A stretch of 43,817 nt of DNA from JAHJDS01 sp964569795 (GCA_964569795.1 CAZMVB010000034.1:1-43817), one strand, 5' to 3'. Counted from the stretch's first letter, positions 17,046 to 26,017 are shown. Numbers and translations are program-made. The notes: generated by a model not told the origin, from the sequence alone.

Positions 17046-18521
17046 TCAGGCCGGCTGGTAATCCACGGCCACGTCCAGTTCCTTCTGGCGCCACGGCGCG
17101 AATTTCACCAGAAGCAGCAATCCCGGAATGGCGATCAGGGCGCAGAAGACAAAGAACCAGGTCCAGCCCATGGCCACGACCATGAACCCGGTCGGGGCCG
17201 AGGCCAGGACCCGGGGGACGCCGATGAAGCTGGACAGCAGGGCGTACTGGGTGGCGGTGAACTTCTTGTTGGTCAGGGCGGCCATGAAGGCCACGAAGGC
17301 GGTCGTGCCCATCCCGGATGAAAGATTCTCGAAGGCGATGACCGCGGCTAGGGCGCTGATCGGACCACCGACCCCGGCAGTATAGAGCTGCTGGTTGAAG
17401 TGACCGAAGACGTGGAACGGCAGGTTCGGAAAGAGCTGGGAGGCCCCGACGCAGGCGTTGGCCAGGAGGGCGAACCCGACGGTGGAGATGCCCTGGAGCA
17501 CGCCGAAGACCCACAGCGAGCGGCCGATGCCCAGGCGCAGGATGACCACCCCGCCCAGCAGCCCCCCGGCGATGGTCGCCCAGAAACCGAACAGCTTGAC
17601 CACGGCGGCGATATCGGTCAGCGAGTAGCCGATCTCGAGGTAGAAGGGCGTGGTCATGGTCGAGGCCATCTGGTCGCCGATCTTGTAGAAGAAGACAAAG
17701 GCGAGCATGATCCAGGCGCCCCGGCGGCTGAAGTACTCCAGGAAGGGGCCGACGACCGCCTCCCGGATGGACCGGGGCGTGCTCAGGACCTTTGGCTCGG
17801 GCGTGAGCACGGTGGCCACCAGCGTGGGCAGCAGGCAGACGGCCATGATCAGGTAAACCAGGGAAAAGGGGATGACGTCGGCCAGGGCCAGGCCGCCGCT
17901 GGCGGCCAGGAGCATCCCGACCCGGTAGCCGTTGACGTACAGCGACGAGCCCAGACCCAGCTCCTCGTCGGCCAGGTCCTCGCGGCGGTAGGCGTCGATG
18001 ACGATGTCCTGAGAAGCCGAGAAAAAGGTGACGAAAAAGGCGGCCAGGGCCACCAGCCAGGGTGATTCGCCCGGGTTGGTCAGACCAAGGCCGGCGATGG
18101 CGGCCATGAGCAGGATTTGGGAGACCAGCAGCCAGCCGCGGCGGCGTCCCAAAAAGGGCAGGGTGTAGCGGTCCAGGAGCGGGGCCCAGGCGAACTTGAG
18201 CGTGTACGGCAGGCCCACCAGGGCGAACAGGCCGATGACCCGCAGATCGACCCCCTGGCGCTTCATCCAGGCCTGGAGCACGGAGAGGGTCAGCAGCAGA
18301 GGCAGGCCCGAGGCAAAACCCATGACAAAGGCGACGACCATCTTCCGGCTGAAGATCTGCCGCCAGAGGCTGGGGCGGTCCGGTTTCGGGGCGGTCTTTT
18401 TTTGAGAGGGATCGGCCACGCTCAGCTCCTGTTTTTCAGCGGCGATCGCCCCGGACCGGGGCCTGGGCTCTGAGGTTTCGTCCGGTCCAGGTGACGGTGG
18501 CGATTCCCCGTTCCCAACCAT
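17046..18521 (-). CDS. ampG: AmpG-type muropeptide permease (MFS)
   Basis: This 491-residue major facilitator protein has about 12 or more membrane helices after a ~50-residue charged cytoplasmic tail. The AmpG hallmarks are GFASGLPLLLTLSVLQAWM, the GLPYTLKFAWAPLLDRY block and SQDIVIDAYRRE. AmpG imports GlcNAc-anhydroMurNAc peptides for peptidoglycan recycling. It follows dacB and the NlpC/P60 gene on the same strand, which supports a cell-wall turnover role. The long N-terminal tail is unusual for the family; the start could instead lie at an internal codon nearer the first helix. Confidence 0.88.
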   Translation of the reverse strand: MVGNGESPPSPGPDETSEPRPRSGAIAAEKQELSVADPSQKKTAPKPDRPSLWRQIFSRKMVVAFVMGFASGLPLLLTLSVLQAWMKRQGVDLRVIGLFALVGLPYTLKFAWAPLLDRYTLPFLGRRRGWLLVSQILLMAAIAGLGLTNPGESPWLVALAAFFVTFFSASQDIVIDAYRREDLADEELGLGSSLYVNGYRVGMLLAASGGLALADVIPFSLVYLIMAVCLLPTLVATVLTPEPKVLSTPRSIREAVVGPFLEYFSRRGAWIMLAFVFFYKIGDQMASTMTTPFYLEIGYSLTDIAAVVKLFGFWATIAGGLLGGVVILRLGIGRSLWVFGVLQGISTVGFALLANACVGASQLFPNLPFHVFGHFNQQLYTAGVGGPISALAAVIAFENLSSGMGTTAFVAFMAALTNKKFTATQYALLSSFIGVPRVLASAPTGFMVVAMGWTWFFVFCALIAIPGLLLLVKFAPWRQKELDVAVDYQPA

Positions 18522-18616
18522 GGGGCGGGGCCGTTCCTATATTTGACCGGGTACGGGGTTGACCGAACCGGCCGAAGCGCTCCGGCCGGGCGTCTGGTGA
18601 TGCGGATCAGGCCGCA

Positions 18617-20017
18617 TTAGTGATAGAGCGCCTTCAGGATCCGGCCGATGGCGAAATGATACCCGCGCCGGGCGGCGTTGGACCGGGACATGAAGGCAAA
18701 GGCGTAGGTCACCCGGCCGTTGGAGACGTAGCCGGCCAGGGCCCGGACCCCGGACAACGAGCCGGTCTTGCCCCGGACGTAGTGCCGGCCGCCGGCCATG
18801 TTTCGCCGGGCCCGCAGGGTCCCCCGCCGGCCCTCGGCGGTCAGTGAGGCCACCAGGTCCGGGCCGACGTCCGGGTCCTTGGCGGCGGCGAGCAGGACCC
18901 GGGCCAGGGCCCGGGGGGTGATCCTGGTGCTCCGGAGGAGCCCCGAGCCGCAGGTCAGATGAAAATCGGAGCGGGGGATGCCCAGGCTGACCAGGAGACG
19001 GCCGGCGGCCCGGGCCCCCTTGGCCCGGGAGGCCGGGCGGCCGAAGACCTTGGCCCCGACGGCGTCCAGGGTCAGTTCGGCCATGACGTTGGACGAAAAA
19101 CGGTTCATCTGGGACAGGATGAAGGACAGGGGCTGGGAGAGGTGGGTCAGCAGCAGCTTGGCGCCGCGGGGCGCGGGTCCGGAGGTGAACCGGTCGCCCA
19201 CCTTCAGGCCCAGACGGCGCAGGCAGAAGGCCAGGGCCCGGGCGGCGTAGGTCGCGGGATGATACACCGCCAGCAGGGTCCGGGGACGGCCCGCCGGGGC
19301 CTCCAGTCCGACCCGGCCCCTGACCACCAGGGTCCGCCCTTGCCACCGGGCCGAGATGATGCCGCCCTGGCCGGGGGTGGTCGTGGTCTGATTGTCGATG
19401 GCCAGGCCGGCCACGTCCGGGGTGACGAACACCCGGCCCGGGGCACCAGGGTCAGGGCCCGGCCGGGCGACGATCACCAGGACATTGAAGCTGACGGTGA
19501 ACCCGGCCAGCGGGGCGCCGTAGGCCCGGTTGCGGTCCCAGCGGCCCACGGTCGAGGTCACCGGCGGATTCAGGTATGAGTTGTCGATCCGGATGCCGCC
19601 GACGCTTTTCAGGCCGGTGCGCCTGATCTGGAGGGCCAGCAGCCACAGCCGCTCGGCCACCAGCAGCGGATCGCCGCCCCCCTGGATGACCAGGTCGCCC
19701 CGGAGGCGTCCGTCCTGGATGGGGCCGGCGGCGTAAACGCGGGTCTGGAATCGAAAGGCGGGCCCCAGGACCTTGAGCCCGGTGTAGGCGGTGACGATCT
19801 TGATGGTCGAGGCCGGGACCCATTTCTGGTCGGCGTTCAGGGCCAGCATCACCCGGCCGTCCGGGACGCGGATGACGATCGCCCCGGTGGGCCCCATCCG
19901 GCGCTGAAACTGGCGGGCCATCTGCTCGAGACGGGCCAGGTCGGCGGCCCGGACCGACCCCCCCACGGACATCGCCGCCACCACCATCATCAGCCCCAAC
20001 CACCAAAACCGCTTCAT
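18617..20017 (-). CDS. dacB: D-alanyl-D-alanine carboxypeptidase/endopeptidase (PBP4 type)
   Basis: This 466-residue periplasmic serine peptidase of the S13/PBP4 class has signal peptide 1-24, active-site SxxK as Ser70-Lys73 (PASTIKI), SxN at 308-310 (SSN) and KTG at 417-419. It trims the terminal D-Ala or cuts peptide cross-links of peptidoglycan. It lies between the NlpC/P60 gene and ampG, all on one strand, so release, cleavage and re-import of wall fragments are grouped. Confidence 0.93.
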   Translation of the reverse strand: MKRFWWLGLMMVVAAMSVGGSVRAADLARLEQMARQFQRRMGPTGAIVIRVPDGRVMLALNADQKWVPASTIKIVTAYTGLKVLGPAFRFQTRVYAAGPIQDGRLRGDLVIQGGGDPLLVAERLWLLALQIRRTGLKSVGGIRIDNSYLNPPVTSTVGRWDRNRAYGAPLAGFTVSFNVLVIVARPGPDPGAPGRVFVTPDVAGLAIDNQTTTTPGQGGIISARWQGRTLVVRGRVGLEAPAGRPRTLLAVYHPATYAARALAFCLRRLGLKVGDRFTSGPAPRGAKLLLTHLSQPLSFILSQMNRFSSNVMAELTLDAVGAKVFGRPASRAKGARAAGRLLVSLGIPRSDFHLTCGSGLLRSTRITPRALARVLLAAAKDPDVGPDLVASLTAEGRRGTLRARRNMAGGRHYVRGKTGSLSGVRALAGYVSNGRVTYAFAFMSRSNAARRGYHFAIGRILKALYH

Positions 20018-20110
20018 GATCCACTCACCCGGCTGAAAGGTTGCCCCTTCATATCACACTGGCCGACACCCGGGCAAACGGTCATTGGGCCCGGCCGGGC
20101 CGGCCGGCGT

Positions 20111-20719
20111 TCACCAGGGGTGGAAGGGGAGTTGGGGAAGGGAGAGGCTGGGAAGCGACCCGGCGTAGCGGGACGGGGACGATGGCGTCAGGATGCGGGC
20201 GAAACCGGCCAGCCGCCGTCGATAGTAGCGTTTGGTCAGGCGTTCGATCCGGACCGAGCCGCCGCGCCGGTTGGCGTGGATGAACTTGCCGTGACCGAGG
20301 TAGATGCCGACGTGGGTCACCCGGCGGCGGGACCTGATCTTGAAGGCCACCAGGTCGCCGGGCCGGAGGTCCTCGACCTTAACCCGCTGGCCGGCGGCGA
20401 ATTGATCCCGCGAGCGGCGGGGCAGGTCGATTCCCACCTGGGCGAAGACGTACCGCACGAAACCGGAACAGTCGAACCGATCCGGGCCCGAGGCGCCGTA
20501 GCGGTAGCGCATTCCCAGGCAGGACCGGGCCACGGCGACCACTTTTTCCCGGTCGGTCAGGGGCCGGTACTCGTCGATCTTGATCAACCGACCCAGGACC
20601 GGAGCGGTCTGCCAGGGATAGTTTACCGGGCCCGATGAGGTGGGGAGTTGGCCGGTCTCGAGGCAGCCGGCCAGAAACAAACAAAAGACCACGAGGATTG
20701 GGGCGGTGCGGGAGGGCAC
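20111..20719 (-). CDS. NlpC/P60-family lipoprotein, probable DL-endopeptidase
   Basis: The lipoprotein signal VVFCLFLAGC gives an acylated Cys19. The NlpC/P60 domain has catalytic Cys84 (DRFDCSGF), His136 (VTHVGIYLG) and a third polar residue His148 (KFIHA). It resembles Spr/MepS-type enzymes that cut peptide stems of peptidoglycan at the outer membrane. I prefer GTG at 20719 (TTGGAG 6 bases upstream) to TTG at 20743, which has no ribosome-binding site and would lengthen the signal peptide. The last ~25 residues are Ser/Pro/Leu-rich. It is the first gene of the dacB-ampG strand group. Confidence 0.9.
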   Translation of the reverse strand: MPSRTAPILVVFCLFLAGCLETGQLPTSSGPVNYPWQTAPVLGRLIKIDEYRPLTDREKVVAVARSCLGMRYRYGASGPDRFDCSGFVRYVFAQVGIDLPRRSRDQFAAGQRVKVEDLRPGDLVAFKIRSRRRVTHVGIYLGHGKFIHANRRGGSVRIERLTKRYYRRRLAGFARILTPSSPSRYAGSLPSLSLPQLPFHPW

Positions 20720-20840
20720 GAACAGCTCCAAGGTGAGATTCAATCAGATGTCAAACCGCCCCTGAACCCTCACCCGATCGATCGATGGGGTGATCGGTCC
20801 CCCTGACGCGGTCACTGGAAGCGAGTCGAATTAGTCGTGA

Positions 20841-20869
20841 CTTGTAGCACAACCGGCCCGCCCTGTCAA
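20841..20869 (-). promoter_or_regulatory. Promoter of the NlpC-dacB-ampG group
   Basis: On the minus strand a perfect TTGACA is followed after 17 bases by TACAAG. The predicted start is near 20834, with a leader of about 115 bases containing TCACCC/GGGTGA arms around GATCGATC repeats (20765-20795). The promoter begins 8 bases past the stop codon of the TPR-ankyrin gene. Confidence 0.6.
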
Positions 20870-20876
20870 CGGCGAT

Positions 20877-22175
20877 TTACTCCCGACCGCCGAGGCGGGC
20901 CAGCAGGGCGGCGGCGGCGGCGTGGTTGGCCTTGATGGCCCAGTACAAGGGCGTGTGTCCGCCCCTGTCCCGGGCATTGACCTCGGCCCCGACCGACACC
21001 AGGAAGCGGATGACGTCGGTCTTGCCCGACTGGGCGGCCAGGTGCAGGGCCGTGGACCCGTTCTGGTCGCGCTGGCGGACGGCCTGGGGTTGGCGACGAA
21101 CGGCCGCCTGGACCTGGGCCAGGTTACCGGTGCTGGCCGCGGTGAAGATGTCCATGGTCTGCCGGACGGCCGCGGGCGGCCTGGGGGCCGTCGGTCCGGG
21201 TCCAGGTGGCGGTCCGGTGCGGGGTTTTGGTCCAGGCCCGGGTTTCGGTTCAAGCTTGGGTTTGGGTTTGGGCCCGGGTTTCGGTTTGAGCCCGGGGCGC
21301 GTACCGGGGGGCGGTGTGGTCGCGGGGGAAATCTTTTTCACCGCGACCAGGGTCGGGGGCGTCATGCCTCCCGGGGCCGGCGGCGTCTCGGGTCGGGGCT
21401 TGAGCAGGCCGTTCTTCTTCAGTCGGGCCAAAAGCCCGGCCGCCTTTTTGTTCCCGGGCTCGATGGTCAGGACCTTTTTCAAATCCCGGGCCGCCAGCAG
21501 GTCTTTTTTGAGATGATGATAGGCCAGGGCCCGCTGGTAAAGGATCCCCGGTTCGCTCGGGTCATGCTCGATGATCCGGGAGTAATCATCCACGGCCTGC
21601 TGGTACTTGCCCCAGTCCATATAGACCACGGCCCGGTTGTTGAGGGCGATGAGCAGGCGCGGATTGAGCGTCAAGGCCTGGGAAAAATCCTTGACCGCCC
21701 GGAAGTAGTTCTTGATCAGGTAAAAGGCGTAGCCCCGGTTGTTGTAGGCCTGGAAGTAACCGGGTTGGTACTTGATGGCCAGGGTGTAGTCGGCGATGGC
21801 GTCCTTGATCCGATCGAGTTTGCGTTTGGCCAGGCCCCGGTTTTGATAGGCCTGGGCCATTCGCGGTTGTCGCTTGATGGCCAGGTCGTAGTCCGAAATG
21901 GCCCGGAGGTAACGTTTCTGGGCCTGGTAGGCGTTGCCCCGGTTGAAATAGGCGACGGCGCTGTTGGGATTGCGTTCGATGGCCTCGGTGAAGAGCTTGA
22001 CCGCCAGTTTGTAGTTCTCGTTGGCCAGGGCCTTGATGCCGTGCTGGAGCGGCGACAGGACGGTGGGCTTTTGGAGGCCGGTGCAGCCCGCCAGCAGACC
22101 GGACGCGACCAGGAGCAGGATGACCACGACGGCCGGCCTCGGGCACGGTGTGGTTGAGCCGAAAGTTGGCGGCAA
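20877..22175 (-). CDS. Lipoprotein with TPR array and C-terminal ankyrin repeats
   Basis: This 432-residue envelope protein has a lipobox (LLAGC) near residue 30, then about five tetratricopeptide repeats (about 40-230; for example SAVAYFNRGNAYQAQKRYL and GYFQAYNNRGYAFYLIKNY). A Pro/Lys/Gly-rich linker follows (about 265-345, many PGPKPK-type units), then two or three ankyrin repeats (GSTALHLAAQSGKTDVIRFL, GHTPLYWAIKANHAAAAALL). Both repeat types bind proteins, so it is probably a scaffold or assembly factor at the outer membrane. The start is TTG at 22175, chosen because GGAGG lies 4 bases before it. It is divergent from ridA. The partner is unknown. Confidence 0.88.
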   Translation of the reverse strand: MPPTFGSTTPCPRPAVVVILLLVASGLLAGCTGLQKPTVLSPLQHGIKALANENYKLAVKLFTEAIERNPNSAVAYFNRGNAYQAQKRYLRAISDYDLAIKRQPRMAQAYQNRGLAKRKLDRIKDAIADYTLAIKYQPGYFQAYNNRGYAFYLIKNYFRAVKDFSQALTLNPRLLIALNNRAVVYMDWGKYQQAVDDYSRIIEHDPSEPGILYQRALAYHHLKKDLLAARDLKKVLTIEPGNKKAAGLLARLKKNGLLKPRPETPPAPGGMTPPTLVAVKKISPATTPPPGTRPGLKPKPGPKPKPKLEPKPGPGPKPRTGPPPGPGPTAPRPPAAVRQTMDIFTAASTGNLAQVQAAVRRQPQAVRQRDQNGSTALHLAAQSGKTDVIRFLVSVGAEVNARDRGGHTPLYWAIKANHAAAAALLARLGGRE

Positions 22176-22253
22176 GGGGCCTCCGGATTTTTCAGGTTCC
22201 CGCCGGCCGGGCCGCGCCCCCGAGGCCCGGACCAGGACGGCCGCGGTCAGTTA

Positions 22254-22283
22254 ATGGTATTGAGTGTTGCTCCCTCGTGTCAA
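22254..22283 (-). promoter_or_regulatory. Promoter of the TPR-ankyrin lipoprotein
   Basis: On the minus strand TTGACA and TACCAT are separated by 18 bases; the predicted start near 22247 leaves a ~70-base leader. Confidence 0.55.
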
Positions 22284-22328
22284 CACCTTATCGGGGAGGC
22301 GGGCGGGCGGTTGAGGGTACGACCGAAC

Positions 22329-22358
22329 TTGCCTCGCCCGGCCGGAAAGGAGTAGATT
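22329..22358 (+). promoter_or_regulatory. Candidate promoter of ridA
   Basis: TTGCCT and TAGATT are separated by 18 bases. The predicted start near 22365 leaves about 90 bases of leader. Confidence 0.4.
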
Positions 22359-22456
22359 AAAAAGCGGCGCACCGCGGGCGACGGTCGGGCCGGCCTCGGT
22401 CCTGGCGGCGGCGCGCCGGGTCTTGGCCCCACACCCTGAAGGATAAGGGGAGCCTC

Positions 22457-22840
22457 ATGCCCACGCCTCTTTTTTCCAGCCGGGCCCCGGCCGCGGTCGG
22501 CCCCTACTCGCCGGCGGTCAGGGCCGGCGATTTTGTCTTTGTCTCGGGGCAGATCGCCCTCGATCCGGCCGGCGGCGGACTGGTCGGGACGGACCACGCC
22601 GCCCAGGCCAGACAGGTCCTGGAAAACCTGGCCCGGCTGCTCGAAGACAACGGTCTGTCCCCTGACCAGGTGGTCAAGACGACCGTTTACCTGACCGATT
22701 TGAACCGGTTCGCCGAGGTCAACCAGGTTTACGGCGAATTTTTCTCGGAGAACAAACCGGCCCGGAGCACCGTGGAGGTCGGCGCCCTGCCCAAGGGGGC
22801 CCTGGTCGAGATCGAGGCCGTGGTGTACACTGGGGATTGA
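22457..22840 (+). CDS. ridA: RidA/YjgF-family enamine/imine deaminase
   Basis: This 127-residue trimeric RidA-type protein hydrolyses reactive 2-aminoacrylate and related imines made by PLP enzymes. It has the family opening AVGPYSPAVRAGDFVFVSGQ, the substrate carboxylate-binding Arg103 in PARSTVEV, and the C-terminal LVEIEAVV. GGGGAG precedes the ATG. A small envelope protein gene follows after 34 bases. Confidence 0.93.
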   Translation: MPTPLFSSRAPAAVGPYSPAVRAGDFVFVSGQIALDPAGGGLVGTDHAAQARQVLENLARLLEDNGLSPDQVVKTTVYLTDLNRFAEVNQVYGEFFSENKPARSTVEVGALPKGALVEIEAVVYTGD

Positions 22841-22874
22841 GACCTTGGGATCGCTTGGTGAGGAGATCTGTTAG

Positions 22875-23237
22875 ATGCGACAGTTGATCGTCCTGGGGCT
22901 GGTCCTGATCGCGGTGGCGACCGGGCCGTCCCCGGCCCGGCCCCAAGACGGCCGCTACGCCTACGTGACCGCCACCGCGTCCTTGCCCCGCCGGGCCTGT
23001 TACAGCCCGGCCAACTGCCGACTGATGGTCGGCATGATCGCCCGGCACATGGCCTTCCTCAAACTGGTGGACCGGTTCCAGGCCCTGACCGGTCACATTC
23101 CGGGCTGGTCCACCCGCAGCATCCGCTTTGCCCGGGTGGTCCGGGAGACCGCCACGACCGAGGCCTCCGGCCTGTACCGGGACACGGTGACCCTCAAGGC
23201 CCCCCTGGGCTACCTGGCCTGGAGTTCGGGCCGCTGA
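22875..23237 (+). CDS. Small exported protein, unknown function
   Basis: It has 120 residues with a Sec signal peptide (about 1-21), a Cys pair (RACYSPANCRLM) and a mixed charged mature part. I do not recognise it. AGGAGA lies 8 bases before the ATG, and the gap to ridA is 34 bases, so co-transcription is likely. The two close cysteines could form a disulfide in the periplasm. Confidence 0.65.
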   Translation: MRQLIVLGLVLIAVATGPSPARPQDGRYAYVTATASLPRRACYSPANCRLMVGMIARHMAFLKLVDRFQALTGHIPGWSTRSIRFARVVRETATTEASGLYRDTVTLKAPLGYLAWSSGR

Positions 23238-23309
23238 GCCGGACGCAGGCCCCACCACCCGACCGGTAGAAGGGGGAACAGCCCCGCCTTTGGCCGCCCG
23301 GGGTCTGAT

Positions 23310-23338
23310 TTGACACCGGGTCGGAGGTGGCCTAACAT
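23310..23338 (+). promoter_or_regulatory. Promoter of the lipoprotein-Lon-like unit
   Basis: A perfect TTGACA is followed after 17 bases by TAACAT. The start is predicted near 23345, about 60 bases before the lipoprotein ATG at 23406. Confidence 0.6.
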
Positions 23339-23405
23339 CGAAGCCGGTTTCGTCCGGGGCCCGGACCCGGGGATGATTCAGACCTTCACCAGGGGAGGTT
23401 CGGCG

Positions 23406-23909
23406 ATGATTGGGACGTGGATGCGGTCCGCCGCGCTGGTGTTGTTGGCGACGTTGCTTGTCGGCGCGGCCGGGTGCGGGGGGCAGCCCGATACCGCGAC
23501 GCCCGAGGCCACGATCAAGTCCCTGATCGCGGCCGGGAACGACCACCAGCTCGACGTCCTCAAGAAGCTGCTCACCCCCGAGCTGAAGGCCAAACTGAAC
23601 AAGGCCGCTCCCAAGAATCGGGCCTACCTGCCCCTGATGGCCGTGGCCCTGGGCAAGTCCCGGGTCGCTCCGCCCAAGGTGAACGGCGGGACGGCGACGG
23701 TGGTCATCAGCGTCGATCGGGACATCGCCCTCAATCAGCTCAGTCGCTACCTGGACGAGTACGGGGACAGGTACGCCCTGAGCGACGTCAAGAAACGCCG
23801 GGCCTTCTCCTGGAGCCTCGGGTCCCGCTTCTCGCCGCACTACCGGCTGGAACTGGTCAAGCGGGGCCGCCGGTGGCTGATCAACGACCTCAAGGGGATC
23901 GGCGGCTGA
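23406..23909 (+). CDS. Lipoprotein with NTF2-like (DUF4878-like) domain
   Basis: The 167-residue chain opens with a lipoprotein signal (LVGAAGC, Cys near residue 23). The mature part begins TPEATIKSLIAAGNDHQLDVLKKL-like helices and ends YRLELVKRGRRWLINDLKGI, a pattern of small NTF2-like lipoproteins; the assignment is tentative. ATG at 23406 follows GGGGAGG 8 bases upstream and starts the signal; an in-frame upstream extension lacks both. It probably shares its promoter with the exported Lon-like protein 78 bases downstream. Confidence 0.75.
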   Translation: MIGTWMRSAALVLLATLLVGAAGCGGQPDTATPEATIKSLIAAGNDHQLDVLKKLLTPELKAKLNKAAPKNRAYLPLMAVALGKSRVAPPKVNGGTATVVISVDRDIALNQLSRYLDEYGDRYALSDVKKRRAFSWSLGSRFSPHYRLELVKRGRRWLINDLKGIGG

Positions 23910-23987
23910 GTCGGCCAGATTTCCGGCAAGGACGAGGTTAGCGCCGGCGCCTGACCCGGGGCCGCCGGGCGGGGCGCGGGAGGGCTC

Positions 23988-25940
23988 ATGATCAAGCGCG
24001 GGCGGGGAGGCGGCAGGTTGGCGGCGGCCGGGGTGGTCCTGGTCCTGGTGATTCTCGGGGCGGGCGTCGCCTCGGGTACTGCGGACAAGACCTGGCGCAC
24101 CGACCGGGTCCGCAAGATCTTCCCCATCGCCTTCCAGCAGACCGCGGACGGCTGTGACGGCGCCAGCGCCGTGCTCATCGTCCGGGTCAGACCCTCCACG
24201 GACGGCGAGCTGCGCATCGGCATCCTCGAGGACCGGTTCTTCGGCCACGGCGACATGGAGCGGGCCGCCTACTGGATGGCCGGCATCATCTCCGGGCTGG
24301 TCACCCGCCGGCCCATGAACTGGCGGATCGTCTATCAGCATCAGGGTTACATCGACGGGCCCTCGGCCGGGGGGCTGATGACCGTGGCCGTGCTGTCGGC
24401 CGTGCTGAACCAGCCCCTTCTTCCCGGCGTGACCATGACCGGGACCATCAATCCCGACGGGACCATCGGCCGGGTGGGCGGCGTGTACTACAAGCTGCTG
24501 GCCGCCAAGCGGGCCGGCATGAACACGGTCCTCATCCCGGCCGGGATGAAGTGGGAGCGCAAGTGCGGCCGGGCCAAGAGAGGCAATCTGTTCACCGGGG
24601 AGCGGGTGGACCTGTTCGAGCGGGCCAAGAGCCTGGGCCTCCAGTTGATCCCGGTCCGGGACGTGTTCGAGGCCTATTTCTACATGACGGGCAAGCCCTT
24701 GCCCCAGGAGCTGGACTTCCAGCAGAAGCTGGTCCTGCCCCGCAAGGCCCGGGAATCCCTGACCAGCTCCTACGAGGCCTGGGTGAAGCGCCACCGGCAG
24801 CGTCTGGCCTCCCTCAAGAAACTGATGCCCCAACTGACGGCCGAGCAGCGGCGCCAGGTGACCGGCCTGATCAAAACGGCCGCCAAGCGCTTCGCCCTGG
24901 CCCAGGACTACCTGCGCCAGGGGCGGCTGTGCGCCGCGCTGGGCCTGGTCCTCCAGACCGCGGCCATGGCCGGTCAGGGCGTGGCCGGGGCCCGGCTGCG
25001 GATCGCCCGGAAGGCGGGCGGGATCAAGGCCATGCTCAAAGTTTACCGGGGACTGAGGGTCTCCGGGGCGATGTTGGTGAAGCAATTCAAGTCCCTGGGA
25101 CGCCGGCCGGTCAAGAACCTCAACGATCTGATCACCCTGGCCGAGGCCTACGCCTATGTCAGCACCGCCTTTGGCGTGGCCTGGCAGGCGACCCAGCAGA
25201 TGACTTTCGTGGGTAAGGCCGAGACCGACGATCAGAAGGCGGCCATCATCATGCGGTCCGCCCTGCTGCACCTGGTCGCCCGGGACCTGCTCTATTTCGC
25301 CCGGGACCTGCTCGACATGGGCATGAACTACTGGGGGCCGCCGGTGCCGGACCTCAAGCGTCTGGCCACTTGGTCCTGGGCCATGACCAAGGCCGCCGAG
25401 GCCAACATCGGCTATTTTGACCGGGTGTTCATCAACGCCATGGCCAACCGCCTCAACCGCTCGCCCAACCTGGTGCGGGTATTCGTCATGACCCGGGACA
25501 TGCACTACCTCATGGGCCGGCTGTGTCACATCGCCACCCGGGCGGTGGCGGCCCGTCTGCCCCGGGGGGTGCACCAGGCGGCGGCCATCCTGGGCGGGAC
25601 GACCACCTCGTTCGCCCTGACCTCGCTGGTGGTGGCCAAGTGGACCAAGCTGGACGCCCGGCTGGACCAGCACGGAGCCCTGGTCAGCATCGGGTCACCC
25701 CAGTACCTGGAGCCCATGCTCCGGTCGGCCCGGCGGCACCTGCGCGAATCCATCCTCCGGGCCCAGAAGATGGGCTTTAAGGCGGTGGTGCCCATCTTTC
25801 ACCTCCGGGTGGCCGAGGCCCTGGCCGGTCCGAACCACCCGGTGGCCGACCGGCTGTGGGCCCTGTCCGAGTACTGGATGGGGACCCTGTTCGGCCGGCT
25901 GATGACCGCCCTGGCCGAGCCGGGCCGGCCCCACCGTTGA
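23988..25940 (+). CDS. Exported Lon-type (S16) serine protease without ATPase domain
   Basis: This 650-residue protein has an N-terminal signal or anchor helix (about 11-29) followed directly by a Lon proteolytic domain. The catalytic Ser126 sits in YIDGPSAGG and Lys169 in GGVYYKLLAAKRAG, with MTGTINPDGTIGRVGGV between them. The 43-residue Ser-Lys spacing equals that of E. coli Lon (S679-K722). There is no AAA+ module; instead a ~400-residue, mainly helical, Arg/Leu-rich C-terminal region of unknown function follows (from about 250). The active site would therefore lie outside the cytoplasm, without ATP-driven unfolding. The neighbouring lipoprotein may be a partner or inhibitor, which is inference. 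Confidence 0.85.
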   Translation: MIKRGRGGGRLAAAGVVLVLVILGAGVASGTADKTWRTDRVRKIFPIAFQQTADGCDGASAVLIVRVRPSTDGELRIGILEDRFFGHGDMERAAYWMAGIISGLVTRRPMNWRIVYQHQGYIDGPSAGGLMTVAVLSAVLNQPLLPGVTMTGTINPDGTIGRVGGVYYKLLAAKRAGMNTVLIPAGMKWERKCGRAKRGNLFTGERVDLFERAKSLGLQLIPVRDVFEAYFYMTGKPLPQELDFQQKLVLPRKARESLTSSYEAWVKRHRQRLASLKKLMPQLTAEQRRQVTGLIKTAAKRFALAQDYLRQGRLCAALGLVLQTAAMAGQGVAGARLRIARKAGGIKAMLKVYRGLRVSGAMLVKQFKSLGRRPVKNLNDLITLAEAYAYVSTAFGVAWQATQQMTFVGKAETDDQKAAIIMRSALLHLVARDLLYFARDLLDMGMNYWGPPVPDLKRLATWSWAMTKAAEANIGYFDRVFINAMANRLNRSPNLVRVFVMTRDMHYLMGRLCHIATRAVAARLPRGVHQAAAILGGTTTSFALTSLVVAKWTKLDARLDQHGALVSIGSPQYLEPMLRSARRHLRESILRAQKMGFKAVVPIFHLRVAEALAGPNHPVADRLWALSEYWMGTLFGRLMTALAEPGRPHR

Positions 25941-26017
25941 GGTTCGGACCGGGTCCCATCCGGCGGGTGTTTTTACCGGAATTTTTTGAGAGGAAAGCTC
26001 GGGGGAAGGGAGGGCCT

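Noticed and set aside
22719..25673. 984-codon minus-strand frame opposite the ridA/Lon-like genes
   Set aside because: The product has low-complexity composition and runs across several real genes and intergenic regions.
23988..25940. Full ATP-dependent Lon protease
   Set aside because: No AAA+ Walker motifs are present; only the proteolytic domain is found, preceded by a signal or anchor helix.
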